DNA of 64,000 nucleotides, from contig JAJEGH010000036.1 in NCBI GenBank assembly GCA_022819985.1, positions 1 through 64,000 of the forward strand, given 5' to 3'. Both the position numbers and the translations under genes were made by a program. Shown here piece by piece: positions 25,702 through 34,469 of the stretch (the stretch's first letter is position 1; each line of letters starts with the position of its first letter). The stretch is from Alphaproteobacteria bacterium (GTDB taxonomy: Bacteria > Pseudomonadota > Alphaproteobacteria > Bin65). The notes beneath the pieces were generated by a model. It was given only the letters and a program-made list of their open reading frames with translations, was not told the origin of the DNA and made no database searches.

Positions 25702-26748
25702 ATGAGTACGGACCGGATCAGGGTCGGCGTCCTCGGCGCCAGCGGCTATACGGGCGCCGATCTGGTGCGCCTCGCCATGGGGCATCCGAACCTGGAAATC
25801 GCGCTGATGACGGCCGACCGCCATGCCGGCAAGCCGATGCAGGCCGTTTTCCCTCATCTCGGTATGGCCGACCTGCCGGATCTCGTGACCGTCGCGGAGG
25901 CCGATTGGGACGCCTGCGACGTCGCGGTCTGCGGCCTGCCCCACGGCACGACCCAGGAGATCGTCGCCGGCCTGCCCGGCCATCTGAAGATCGCCGATAT
26001 GTCGGCCGATTTCCGGCTGCGCGATATCGGGACCTACGCCGAATGGTACGGCCACGAACACCGGGCGCCGTACCTCCAGCCCGAGGCGGTCTACGGCCTG
26101 ACCGAATATTACCGCGACGCTATCGCCGCAGCCCGGCTGGTCGCCTGCCCCGGCTGCTATCCGACCGCGGCCCTGCTGCTCCTGCTGCCGATCGTCGGCG
26201 CCGGCCTGATCGACCCGGCGGACATCGTGATCGACGCCAAGTCCGGCACGTCCGGCGCCGGCCGCGGCCTCAAGGAAGGCACGCTGTTCTGCGAGGTCGC
26301 CGAGGGCATCCACCCCTACGGCGTCGCGAGCCACCGGCATGCGCCGGAAATCGAGCAGGAAGTATCGCTGGCCGCCGGGCGGGACGTGCTGGTCAATTTC
26401 ACACCGCACCTCATGCCGATGAACCGGGGCGAACTGCTGACGACCTATGTCCGCCTCAGCGGCGGCGCGAGCGCTGCGGACCTCAGGGCCTGCCTCGAAA
26501 CGCGCTATGCGGCCGAGCCGTTCGTCCATGTCGCGCCGGAGGGCATGGCGCCGGCGACGCGCCACGTCCGCGGCTCGAACCACGTCCTGTTGCAGGTCTA
26601 TGCCGACCGGCTTCCGGGCCGGGCCATTCTGGTCTCGACGCTCGACAATCTGGTCAAGGGCTCCTCCGGCCAGGCGGTCCAGAACATCAACCTGATGTTC
26701 GGCCTGCCGGAAACCGCCGGACTCGAACAGGCGCCGCTGTTCCCGTAG
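25702..26748 (+). CDS. argC: N-acetyl-gamma-glutamyl-phosphate reductase
   Basis: A 348-residue NADPH-dependent enzyme of arginine synthesis, reducing N-acetylglutamyl phosphate to the semialdehyde. The nucleotide-binding loop VGVLGASGYTGADLVRL is at the start (8-24), and the catalytic cysteine is in LVACPGCYPTAALL near residue 154. IDAKSGTSGAGR and GSNHVLLQVY follow as in type I ArgC. The order rplM-rpsI-argC is characteristic of alphaproteobacteria, which supports both the call and the taxonomy. It has its own short leader of about 115 bases. Confidence 0.97.
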   Translation: MSTDRIRVGVLGASGYTGADLVRLAMGHPNLEIALMTADRHAGKPMQAVFPHLGMADLPDLVTVAEADWDACDVAVCGLPHGTTQEIVAGLPGHLKIADMSADFRLRDIGTYAEWYGHEHRAPYLQPEAVYGLTEYYRDAIAAARLVACPGCYPTAALLLLLPIVGAGLIDPADIVIDAKSGTSGAGRGLKEGTLFCEVAEGIHPYGVASHRHAPEIEQEVSLAAGRDVLVNFTPHLMPMNRGELLTTYVRLSGGASAADLRACLETRYAAEPFVHVAPEGMAPATRHVRGSNHVLLQVYADRLPGRAILVSTLDNLVKGSSGQAVQNINLMFGLPETAGLEQAPLFP

Positions 26749-26794
26749 AGCGCGTCCGTTCTCGATGGAAGCGCCGACGCAGCTATGGGGCCCC

Positions 26795-26959
26795 TTCGAT
26801 ACGCCCCACCCTGACGGGCGGGGCTACTCAGGATGAGGATGAGGGGTGCGATGAGGCATTCGAACCCCCAACACCCCCCTCATCCCGAGTAGGCGCGTCA
26901 GCGCCGTATCGAGGGGGCCGTATCGAGGGGGCCGTACCGAGGGGGCCGTATCGAGGGGG
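26795..26959. repeat. Intergenic inverted repeat plus four 14-bp tandem copies
   Basis: The argC-to-27059 gap (310 bases) contains no gene. The arm TCGATACGCCCC...CTACTCAGGATGAG (26795-26837) is inverted at 26879-26917 as CTCATCCCGAGTAGGCGCG...CCGTATCGAGGGG. The end of the right arm is then amplified into four head-to-tail copies of CCGTATCGAGGGGG (26904-26959; third copy with one mismatch). This is typical of a palindromic dispersed repeat whose tip has expanded by slippage, and may also end argC transcription. Confidence 0.85.
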
Positions 26960-27058
26960 CCGAGCAGGCGTGCCAGCAGCCTGCCCGAGCCTGTCGAACG
27001 GGACGCCGCCACACCGTAACGATTCTGTCCGGGACGGATAGGCTCCAGCCGTGCCGCT

Positions 27059-27670
27059 TCAGTCCAGCCAGTTCAGCATTCCGCCTTCGAGCCAGCGTTC
27101 GCCGCAGGCGTAGAGACGCTCGACCTCCGGCCCCTTCAGCCCCGGCATGTCGCGTTTGACCTCGTAGCCGATCTGGGTCTGCAGATAGGCGAGATGGCGG
27201 TAGCCCGCCGGAAACCGCTCCAGGATTTCGGGATCGAGAGCGACCGTCGCGGCCGGATCGACCGGATCCATCCGGTCCTTCTCGTAGATCGGCTGGCGCA
27301 GGACGTAACCCCAACGCCCGTCGCGCCGCTCGATGAAATCGCAGAAGCGGCCGGTGCAGACGACGTCGACCGACACGCCGTGGACCTCGGCGCGCTGGGA
27401 GATCGTCATCTTGGTCTGGCAGACCGCACGGTCGCCGTTCAGCTCGATCGTCGTGCCGCCGAGAAAATGCAGGATGCTGACGCCGCGTTCCCAGCCCGCC
27501 TTGTTCATGGCGATGAACTCGTCGCCGGTGCCTTGGGTCCAGGTCGCCATCATCATGCCGTCGGGATGCCAGACGGTGCGGAAGCGCTCCCAGTCGCCGG
27601 CATCGCGCCAAAGTACCCAGTTCTCGATCAGGTCGCGCAGGGCGAGCCGGTCCAGGGTTTCCGCGTCCAC
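27059..27670 (-). CDS. SnoaL-like (NTF2 superfamily) protein
   Basis: A 203-residue protein. The N-terminal 130 residues have the SnoaL_4/NTF2 pattern: an opening helix MDAETLDRLALRDLIENWVLWRDAGDWERF, then VWHPDGMMMATW, a hydrophobic cavity fold, and CTGRFCDFIERRDGRWGYVLR. Such cone-shaped proteins act as isomerases, hydrolases or dehydratases on small polyketide- or aromatic-type compounds. The C-terminal 70 residues (LKGPEVERLYACGERWLEGG) resemble the tail of other large SnoaL-like proteins. It is divergent from the tandem methyltransferases, but no shared pathway is evident. Confidence 0.75.
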   Translation of the reverse strand: MDAETLDRLALRDLIENWVLWRDAGDWERFRTVWHPDGMMMATWTQGTGDEFIAMNKAGWERGVSILHFLGGTTIELNGDRAVCQTKMTISQRAEVHGVSVDVVCTGRFCDFIERRDGRWGYVLRQPIYEKDRMDPVDPAATVALDPEILERFPAGYRHLAYLQTQIGYEVKRDMPGLKGPEVERLYACGERWLEGGMLNWLD

Positions 27671-27776
27671 CGTCGGTCTCCTTGTTCAATGTTCAACGCA
27701 GGGGACGCGCATCCATTCGCGCGATGGCAAATCGGCGCCGCACCGCTAGAATAGCCGGAACGGAGGAGAAATCCAC

Positions 27777-28427
27777 ATGCCCTACATCGCGGAAGAAGGC
27801 AGCTTCCTGAAACGCGCCCACGACGTGCGCACGATCGCCGAAACGCGCAAATTCTACTCGGACTGGGCGGAGACCTACGATGCCGAACTGACCGGGGAAC
27901 ACGACTATGTCCAGCCGCGCCGCAGCGCCGAAATGCTGTCCCGTTTTCTGCCGGACCGCGGCGCGGAAATCCTCGATGTCGGCTGCGGTACCGGACTGGT
28001 CGGCGCCGCCCTTGCAGAGACCGGCTATCGCACCATCGACGGCTGCGACCTGACGCCGGAAATGCTGGAGAAGGCGCGGGAGCGCGGAATCTACCGGCGG
28101 CTGTTCGAGGCCGACCTGAACCGGCCGCCGCTCGGGGTCCGTGACGGCGCCTATGGCGCGGCCGTCGCCGTCGGCGTGTTCAGCTTCAGCCTCATCCATC
28201 CTGACGCGCTGGACGAAGTTCTGCGCCTCCTTGCACCCGGCGCGCCTCTGATTATCGGCGTGAACGCGGACTTCTACGCCGAAGGCACGCTGGCGCGGAA
28301 GCTGGACGCCCTCGTCTCTGCCGGCCGGATCGAACGGCTTGCGGACGAACATGGCGACCATATCAACTCGGCGGGCGTGTCCGGCTGGGCCGTCGCCGTC
28401 CGCAAGACGCCGGCGACCTCAGGCTGA
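27777..28427 (+). CDS. Class I SAM-dependent methyltransferase, first of a tandem pair
   Basis: A 216-residue Rossmann-fold methyltransferase. Motif I is ILDVGCGTGLVGAALAETGY (about 63-82), the acidic end of strand 2 is in DGCDLTPEMLEKARERG, and the motif-IV region is AAVAVGVFSFSLIHPDALDEVLRLLAPG. YSDWAETYDAELT near residue 30 is the usual N-terminal helix. The acceptor is unknown; the family includes ubiquinone-type and Williams-Beuren-like methyltransferases. The next gene encodes a close relative of identical length, so the two arose by local duplication. Confidence 0.85.
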   Translation: MPYIAEEGSFLKRAHDVRTIAETRKFYSDWAETYDAELTGEHDYVQPRRSAEMLSRFLPDRGAEILDVGCGTGLVGAALAETGYRTIDGCDLTPEMLEKARERGIYRRLFEADLNRPPLGVRDGAYGAAVAVGVFSFSLIHPDALDEVLRLLAPGAPLIIGVNADFYAEGTLARKLDALVSAGRIERLADEHGDHINSAGVSGWAVAVRKTPATSG

Positions 28428-28455
28428 ACCTGCCGGAGCAAAGGGAGAATTTCGC

Positions 28456-29106
28456 ATGGTGGACGCGCCGCAGAACGACCGTTTCCTCAAGACCGTCTAT
28501 CAAGTACGCGATCCCGACGAGGTCCGCGATATGTACGATCGCTGGGCCGCGTCCTACGACACCGAGCTGATCGAGGAGAACGGCTACGCCCAGCCGCGCC
28601 GCTGCGCGGAAATGCTGTCGCGCCATCTGCCGGAGCGGACGGCCGAAATCCTCGATATCGGCTGCGGCACCGGCCTGTCCGGCGCCGCCCTGGCCGAAGC
28701 CGGCTACGGCGTCATCGACGGCTGCGATTTCTCCGCCGGGATGCTGGAAAATGCACGCAAGACCGGCCTCTACCGCCGGCTGTTCCGCGCGGATCTGAAC
28801 GCGCCGCCCCTGGATGCGGCCGACGGCGCCTACGACGCTGCCGTCGCCGTGGGCGTCTTCGGCTTCGGCCACGTCCAACCGGATTCTCTGGACGAAATAT
28901 TGCGGATCCTGGCGCCCGGCGCGCCGCTCGTCATCGGCCTGAACGAACATTTCTACGACGAGGGCTCCCTGACCGCGAAACTGGCGGCGCTCGGCGCAGC
29001 GGGCCGGATCGCCCGGCTCAACGAAGAGCATGGCGAGCATATCCGGGGCACCGGCGTCACCGGCTGGGTCATCGCCGTGCGCAAGGCGGCGGCGGAACGG
29101 AATTGA
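28456..29106 (+). CDS. Class I SAM-dependent methyltransferase, second of a tandem pair
   Basis: A 216-residue paralogue of the preceding gene, with the same layout: MYDRWAASYDTEL, QPRRCAEMLSRHLPER, motif I ILDIGCGTGLSGAALAEAGY, DGCDFSAGMLENARKTGLYRR and LRILAPGAPLVIGLNE. More than half of the positions are identical by eye over the whole length. The start at 28456 follows AAGGGAG, 28 bases after the first gene's stop; homology to the paralogue begins right after it. Both are likely transcribed together. Differences cluster in the N-terminal 30 residues and in the segment after motif I, so they may act on different acceptors or form a heterodimer. Confidence 0.85.
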   Translation: MVDAPQNDRFLKTVYQVRDPDEVRDMYDRWAASYDTELIEENGYAQPRRCAEMLSRHLPERTAEILDIGCGTGLSGAALAEAGYGVIDGCDFSAGMLENARKTGLYRRLFRADLNAPPLDAADGAYDAAVAVGVFGFGHVQPDSLDEILRILAPGAPLVIGLNEHFYDEGSLTAKLAALGAAGRIARLNEEHGEHIRGTGVTGWVIAVRKAAAERN

Positions 29107-29212
29107 ACGAAGACGCCGAAGCAATATCCTTCGCCCGCTTCCGGATTCCCCTGCGAAAGGCCGCAAGCCGGGCCGGTTTTCTAAAATATTTCCCTTTTTT
29201 CGCTAATATTCC

Positions 29213-29241
29213 TTGACATCGCCAATCGTGTTGCCTATATG
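29213..29241 (+). promoter_or_regulatory. Near-consensus sigma-70 promoter with no gene behind it
   Basis: TTGACA (29213-29218), an exact 17-base spacer, then TATATG (29236-29241). Upstream lies an A/T-rich tract (TTTTCTAAAATATTTCCCTTTTTTCGCTAATATT region, 29177-29210) that stands out in this GC-rich DNA and resembles an UP element. It points rightward, but the next real gene (29729-30823) is on the other strand. Confidence 0.6.
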
Positions 29242-29728
29242 TGCTCCGTCAACGCCCGAAGTGCGCCCGCAGCGGCCAGCCGACGCCCCCAAAAGAAGCG
29301 AACGAAAAAACAGGCGGAAACCTTTCCGCTTTCCGGCCCGCCGCCGCCGATCGACCATCCGATCCGCCGTCCAATGCGCCGCCCTTTGCGCGGCCGTGTG
29401 CGCCGCCCTCTGCGCCGGCGGGGCTTGACAGCCGGACCCCGTCCGGTTCGACCCTCCGCTTCCGCCGGGCCATGCTGCCCAGAGATGCCGCCCGGCGATG
29501 CCGCCCCCGGTGTCGAGCGGCGCTCCCGCTCGGCCGGGGTGTTGGAAAATTTCCTATCGGGATTGCTTTTGCGCACTCCCGAAGGGCGTCTTTCCAGCGA
29601 TTCCAAAGGGTTAGCGCAGCGCAGCGCAAAAAAAAAGCGCAAGAAAGACCGGTCTGTCTGTTTTCCGGCATTCGGCCTGTCCGGCCCGATGCCGGCCGGC
29701 GGATGCTTGCGGCCTTGCCGCAGGGCGA
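29242..29728 (+). other. Orphan transcribed-looking region, possible non-coding RNA
   Basis: About 490 bases downstream of the strong promoter at 29213. Open frames here are Arg/Pro-rich and do not resemble proteins. The sequence does not match RNase P, tmRNA, SRP or 6S RNA as far as I can tell. A GCGC-A9-GCGC tract lies at 29626-29642; read from the minus strand it is a T9 run that could help terminate the MDR gene. Confidence 0.35.
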
Positions 29729-30823
29729 TCATCCCGGCGGGATGAGGACGAGCTTGCCGACGAAGGTCTTGGCGAGGAATTCCTCCTGGGCGCAGCGGAT
29801 TTCCGACAGGGGGAAGGCCTTCGCGACCAGCGGCCGGATTTCGCCGCGCTCGATGTAGGAGACCAGGTTCTCGAACACTGCGTCCTCCTGGACGGTGCAG
29901 CCGAGCAGCGTCAGGTCCTTGAGGTAGAGCGTCCGCACGTCGAGCTCGACCAGCGGGCCGGCGATCGCGCCGGCCGTCGCATAGCGCCCGCCGCGCCGGA
30001 GAACATCGAGGAGCGCCGGCCAGGACGGCCCGGCGACCAGATCGACAACCGCGTCGATGCTGTCCCGCCCGACCGCAGCGGAGAGGTCGGCCCGGCGGTC
30101 GATAACCGCGTCGGCGCCGATGTCCCGCAGCGCATCGGCTTTCGCCGCGCCGGCGACGGCGGTGACATGGGCGCCGCGGCGCTTGGCGAGCTGCACCGCC
30201 GCCGACCCGACGCCGCCCGATGCGCCGGTCACGAGCACGCGCTCCGCCCCGACCGAGGCCCGGTGCAGCAGGTTCTCGGCCGTCGAGTACGCGCACGGGA
30301 TCGACGCCAGTTCCGCGTCGGTCCAGTCGCAATCGACCCGGTAGGTTTCGGCGGCCGGTGCAACGGTATACCGGGCGAATGCGCCGTCGCACTCCGAGCC
30401 GAACGTCCAGCATTCGAACGGGCGATGGCCGACCGGGCTGCGCATCATGCTGCGGACGATGACGCGCTCGCCGATCCGGCCCCGGTCCACGCCCGAGCCG
30501 GCGCCGACGATCCGGCCGCAGCAGTCGGCGCCCTGGATGCGGGGAAATGCCAGCGCGGCCCCCGACCAGCCGGCGTCGGCGGCGTCGACCTCGTCGAACC
30601 CGCCGGCGCCGCCCGCGTCCGTCGCGTCGCCGACCGCTTTCGAATACCAGCCGATGCGGGTGTTGATGTCGGTATTGTTGACGCCGGCCGCCGCGACTTC
30701 GATCAGCACCTCGCCGGGGCCCGGCGCCGGCACGGGAACGTCGGTGCGGTAGTGCAGCCTGTCGAGGCCGCCATGGCCGACGAGCTGAACCGCGGCCATG
30801 CGCGAAGGAAGTGTCGAAGTCAT
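29729..30823 (-). CDS. Zinc-type/quinone oxidoreductase of the MDR superfamily
   Basis: A 364-residue medium-chain dehydrogenase/reductase. The N-terminal GroES-like domain has LIEVAAAGVNNTDINTRIGWY (about 40-60) and FPRIQGADCCGRIVGAGSGVD; the Rossmann part has VLVTGASGGVGSAAVQLAKRRGA (about 195-217), which indicates NADP(H) binding. The usual catalytic zinc ligand set is not complete, so it is closer to quinone-oxidoreductase-like members than to true alcohol dehydrogenases. Its substrate is probably a small carbonyl or enone. It is followed upstream by a DNA alkylation repair gene on the same strand, 52 bp away. Confidence 0.83.
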   Translation of the reverse strand: MTSTLPSRMAAVQLVGHGGLDRLHYRTDVPVPAPGPGEVLIEVAAAGVNNTDINTRIGWYSKAVGDATDAGGAGGFDEVDAADAGWSGAALAFPRIQGADCCGRIVGAGSGVDRGRIGERVIVRSMMRSPVGHRPFECWTFGSECDGAFARYTVAPAAETYRVDCDWTDAELASIPCAYSTAENLLHRASVGAERVLVTGASGGVGSAAVQLAKRRGAHVTAVAGAAKADALRDIGADAVIDRRADLSAAVGRDSIDAVVDLVAGPSWPALLDVLRRGGRYATAGAIAGPLVELDVRTLYLKDLTLLGCTVQEDAVFENLVSYIERGEIRPLVAKAFPLSEIRCAQEEFLAKTFVGKLVLIPPG

Positions 30824-30875
30824 GTCGCCGCCCGTTCGTCGCTGCGCCGGAGAGTTCGGGGGTTCCGCCGCGGCT

Positions 30876-31598
30876 TCAGGCCGGGGCCGCGGGGCCGGAC
30901 CGGCGAGAGCTCCGGTTTTTGCGCTCCAGGTGCTTGAGCGCTTCGCGCCGGCTCAGAACCGAGAGCCCGGGATGGGCTTCGACAAACGCCGATACCCAGG
31001 CCGGATCGGTCTTGGAGTATTCGCGCAGCGCCCAGCCGATGCCCTTGCGCAGGAAGAACTCCGGGTCGCCGATGGACGGCCGGATAGCGTCGGCCAGCAG
31101 CGCCGTGTCCGTCTCTCCCTTGGCCTTAAGCTGGGCGAGGATCGCGGTCCGCCGTTTCCAGATGTCGTCGTCCTTCGCCCATTCCCGCAGCACGGCCTTC
31201 ACCGGGCGGGGGTGGGCGGCGAGCATGGTCCCCATGCCCCGGCCGGCGATGGCGTCCACATAATCCCACCAGGCGCCGGTCACCACCATCTCCTCGACCA
31301 TGGGAAGCCGCGCCGGCTCCAGCCAGGCGGAATAGCGCTTGAAGTGCAAAAGCCCGATCGCCGCGTAGCGTTCCTCGCGGTGGCCGGCCCGGCGCCACAG
31401 GTCGAGAATCGCCGCCTCCCAGGCGCCGGCATCCGGCAGCGGGTGCGCCCGGAACACGGCGGCGGCGATGCGCCGGCACTGCGGGACGCCCACGCCGAAA
31501 TAGGGCAGGTCGGATTTCATATACGCCTGCTGCTGCGGCGCCCTCACCGGGTCGGCGGCGTCGCGCAGGGCGGCAATGACGGAATCCCGGATGCTCAT
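30876..31598 (-). CDS. AlkD-like DNA alkylation repair protein
   Basis: A 240-residue all-helical HEAT-repeat protein of the DNA alkylation repair (AlkC/AlkD) family, which flips or excises N3- and N7-alkylated bases. Landmarks are QQAYMKSDLPYFGVGVPQCRRIA (about 23-45), the aromatic and acidic stretch VTGAWWDYVDAIAGRGMG (about 106-123), and DDDIWKRRTAILAQL followed by FFLRKGIGWALREYSKTDP. The Trp/Asp residues of the second motif correspond to those lining the DNA-binding cleft. The C-terminal 20 residues are basic. Same strand as valS, 64 bp downstream of it. Confidence 0.85.
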   Translation of the reverse strand: MSIRDSVIAALRDAADPVRAPQQQAYMKSDLPYFGVGVPQCRRIAAAVFRAHPLPDAGAWEAAILDLWRRAGHREERYAAIGLLHFKRYSAWLEPARLPMVEEMVVTGAWWDYVDAIAGRGMGTMLAAHPRPVKAVLREWAKDDDIWKRRTAILAQLKAKGETDTALLADAIRPSIGDPEFFLRKGIGWALREYSKTDPAWVSAFVEAHPGLSVLSRREALKHLERKNRSSRRSGPAAPA

Positions 31599-31662
31599 AG
31601 GACGGCCGGTCGCTTGAGCGATTCCCTGAATCGGCAGGCTTTCGGAACCTCCGCCCCGGCGG

Positions 31663-34374
31663 TCAAGCGGCTTCCAGCCGTTTCAGCGCCTCGGCCAGCT
31701 TCGCCCGGGCCCGGTCGGCTTCGTCCCGGCGCTCGCGGTTCTCCTCGACCACGTCGGGCGGCGCCTTGGCGAGAAAGCCGCGGTTCGACAGCTTCTTGTC
31801 GATCTTCGCGATCTCGCCGTCGGCCCGGCCGATTTCCTTTTGCAGCCGCGCCTTCTCCTGCTCCAGGTCGATCACGTCGGCGAGCGGCAGGACGACGGTC
31901 GCCTCGCCGACGACGTCCTGGATCGAGCCGGCCGGCACGTCGTCGCCGAAGCGGATATCCGACAGGCGCGCCAGCCGGTCGATCAGCGCGCGGTGCGCTG
32001 CCACCCGCTCCTGCGTCCCGGCCGATGCGCCTTTCAGGATCAGCGGAATTCTGGCGCCGGGCGGCACATTCATCTCGCCGCGCACGGCGCGGATGCGCGA
32101 GACGATCTCGACCAGCCAGCCGAGTTCGTCGTCGGCGGCACCGTCGATCAGTTTCCGGTCGATGGCCGGCCAGTCGGCGGCGATCAGCAGGCTGCCGCCC
32201 ATCCGGCCGCTGCCCTGCCCCGTCTGCTCCCACAGTTCCTCGGTCAGGAACGGCATGAAGGGATGCAGCATGGTGAGCGCCCTGTGCAGCGTCCACAGGG
32301 CGGTCGCGCGAGTCTCGGCGAGCACCGCCGGATCGTCCGATTGCAGCAGCGGCTTGGCGAATTCGAGATACCAGTCGCAATAGCTGTGCCAGACGAACTG
32401 GTAGAGTTCGTGGGCCGCCTCGTTGAAGCGGTAGCCCTCGATGGCGGCCTTCACCCGCGGTTCGAGCTGCGCGAGCTGGCTGACGATCCAGCGGTTGACC
32501 CGGCTTTTGTTGGCCGCCGGATCGAAGTCCGGCCCGTAGGCCGCCTCGTTCATCTCGCAAAAGCGCGCGGCGTTCCAGATTTTGGTCGCGAAGTTGCGAT
32601 AGCCGGCGATCCGGCTCTCGGCGAGCTTGATGTCCCGGCCCTGGACCGCCAGCGACGCCAGGGTGAAGCGCAGCGCGTCGGCGCCGTACTTGTCCATCAG
32701 GTCGACCGGATCGACCACGTTGCCCTTGGACTTGGAGTATTTCTGCCCCTTGCCGTCGCGCACCAGCCCGTGGATGTAGACGTCGGCGAAGGGCACCCGG
32801 CCCGCGCCGGCCTCGTCGCGCATCAAATGCATGCCCATCATCATCATCCGGGCGACCCAGAAGAAGATGATGTCCTCGCCCGTGACCAGCACGCTGCCGG
32901 GATAGTAGCGGTCCAGTTCCGGCGTTTCGTCCGGCCAGCCCAGGGTGGAGAAGGGCCAGAGGGCCGACGAGAACCAGGTGTCAAGCACGTCGGTATCGCG
33001 GTCGAGCGGCGTCGGTTCGCCATAATGGGCGGCGGCGGCGGCCTGTGCCTCCGCCTCGGTCTCCTCGACGAAGATTTCGCCGTCCGGGCCGTACCACACC
33101 GGCACCTGGTGGCCCCACCAGAGCTGGCGCGAGATGCACCAGGGCTGGATGTTGCGCATCCACTGGAAATAGACCCGGGAAAACTGTTCCGGGACGAACC
33201 GGGTCCGGCCGTCCTCGACCGCATCGATGCAGGGCTTCGCCAGCGTCGCCGCGTCGGCGAACCACTGGTCGGTGAGATAGGGCTCAAGCGGCACGCCGGA
33301 GCGGTCGCCGTGGGGCACGCTGTGCCGGTGCGCCTCGATCCGCTCGACCAGGCCCTGCTCTTCGAGATCGGCCACGATCCGCCGGCGCGCGTCGAACCGG
33401 TCGAGGCCGCTGTAAGCCTCGGGCGCATTGTCGTTGATCCGGGCGTCGGCGTCGAAGATGTTGACCATCTCCAGACCGTGGCGCTGGCCGACCTCGAAAT
33501 CGTTGAAATCGTGCGCCGGGGTGATCTTGACCGCGCCGCTGCCCTGCTCCGGGTCGGCGTAGTCGTCGGCCACGATGGGCAGGCGCCGCCCGACCAGGGG
33601 CAGGACCGCGTGCTTGCCGACCAGGTCGCGGTAGCGGTCGTCCTCCGGATGGACGGCGACGGCGGTGTCGCCCAGCATGGTCTCCGGCCGGGTCGTCGCC
33701 ACGACGATATACCGGCCCTCCTCGCCCTCGACCGGATAGCGCAGATGCCAGAGATGGCCGTCGATTTCGCGCTGCTCGACCTCGAGATCCGAGATCGCGG
33801 TGTGGAATTTCGGATCCCAGTTGACCAGCCGCTTGTCGCGGTAGATCAGGCCGTCCTTGTAGAGCTGAACGAAGACGCGCAGCACGGCGCGCGACAGGCC
33901 CTCGTCCATGGTGAAGCGCTCGCGCGCCCAGTCGCAGGTCGCGCCCAGCCGGCGCAGCTGCTTCAGGATCGTGCCGCCGGATTCTTCCCGCCACGCCCAG
34001 ACCTTTTCGATGAAGGCGTCGCGGCCGATCGTTTCGGTGTTGCTGTCTTTCTGCGGAACGCCGCGGTCGAGCGCGACGCCCTGCTCCGCCAGCATCCGCT
34101 CGACGACCATCTGGGTCGCGATGCCGGCATGGTCGGTGCCCGGCTGCCACAGCACGTTGCGGCCCTGCATCCGGTAAAACCGGATCAGGATGTCCTGGAT
34201 CGTGTTGTTGAAGGCGTGGCCGAGATGCAGGCTGCCGGTGACGTTGGGCGGCGGGATCATGATGGCGTAGGGCTCGCCGCCGGCCGCCGGATCGGCCCGG
34301 AAAGCGCCCGCCGCTTCCCAGCGTCCGTATTGCCGGCCCTCCACCGTCTCGGGCCGGTAGGTCTTGTCCAACAT
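31663..34374 (-). CDS. valS: Valine--tRNA ligase
   Basis: A 903-residue class I aminoacyl-tRNA synthetase. The HIGH-type motif is in PPPNVTGSLHLGHAF (about 41-55) and the KMSKS-type loop reads GQKYSKSKGNVVDP. A large editing domain with TTRPETMLGDTAVAVHPED lies between them, and the C-terminal coiled coil (about 830-903, PLADVIDLEQEKARLQKEIGRADGEIAKIDKKL) is the arm that contacts tRNA-Val. The start at MLDKTYRPETVEG matches other ValRS proteins; the frame is open for 144 extra codons upstream but these are shadow sequence. Essential, cytoplasmic. Confidence 0.97.
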   Translation of the reverse strand: MLDKTYRPETVEGRQYGRWEAAGAFRADPAAGGEPYAIMIPPPNVTGSLHLGHAFNNTIQDILIRFYRMQGRNVLWQPGTDHAGIATQMVVERMLAEQGVALDRGVPQKDSNTETIGRDAFIEKVWAWREESGGTILKQLRRLGATCDWARERFTMDEGLSRAVLRVFVQLYKDGLIYRDKRLVNWDPKFHTAISDLEVEQREIDGHLWHLRYPVEGEEGRYIVVATTRPETMLGDTAVAVHPEDDRYRDLVGKHAVLPLVGRRLPIVADDYADPEQGSGAVKITPAHDFNDFEVGQRHGLEMVNIFDADARINDNAPEAYSGLDRFDARRRIVADLEEQGLVERIEAHRHSVPHGDRSGVPLEPYLTDQWFADAATLAKPCIDAVEDGRTRFVPEQFSRVYFQWMRNIQPWCISRQLWWGHQVPVWYGPDGEIFVEETEAEAQAAAAAHYGEPTPLDRDTDVLDTWFSSALWPFSTLGWPDETPELDRYYPGSVLVTGEDIIFFWVARMMMMGMHLMRDEAGAGRVPFADVYIHGLVRDGKGQKYSKSKGNVVDPVDLMDKYGADALRFTLASLAVQGRDIKLAESRIAGYRNFATKIWNAARFCEMNEAAYGPDFDPAANKSRVNRWIVSQLAQLEPRVKAAIEGYRFNEAAHELYQFVWHSYCDWYLEFAKPLLQSDDPAVLAETRATALWTLHRALTMLHPFMPFLTEELWEQTGQGSGRMGGSLLIAADWPAIDRKLIDGAADDELGWLVEIVSRIRAVRGEMNVPPGARIPLILKGASAGTQERVAAHRALIDRLARLSDIRFGDDVPAGSIQDVVGEATVVLPLADVIDLEQEKARLQKEIGRADGEIAKIDKKLSNRGFLAKAPPDVVEENRERRDEADRARAKLAEALKRLEAA

Positions 34375-34469
34375 GATGCGCTGCGCCGCCGGTTCTTCTC
34401 TTGTGCGGCGCAATATCCGCGCGCCGTCCGGCGGGTCAATGGCAGCGTTGTCGCTTCGGCCCGGCGCGG

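Noticed and set aside
29239..29745. Open frame behind the strong promoter at 29213
   Set aside because: The translation is a Pro/Arg-rich string with no domain, and two other frames are open equally far, so openness is due to base composition.
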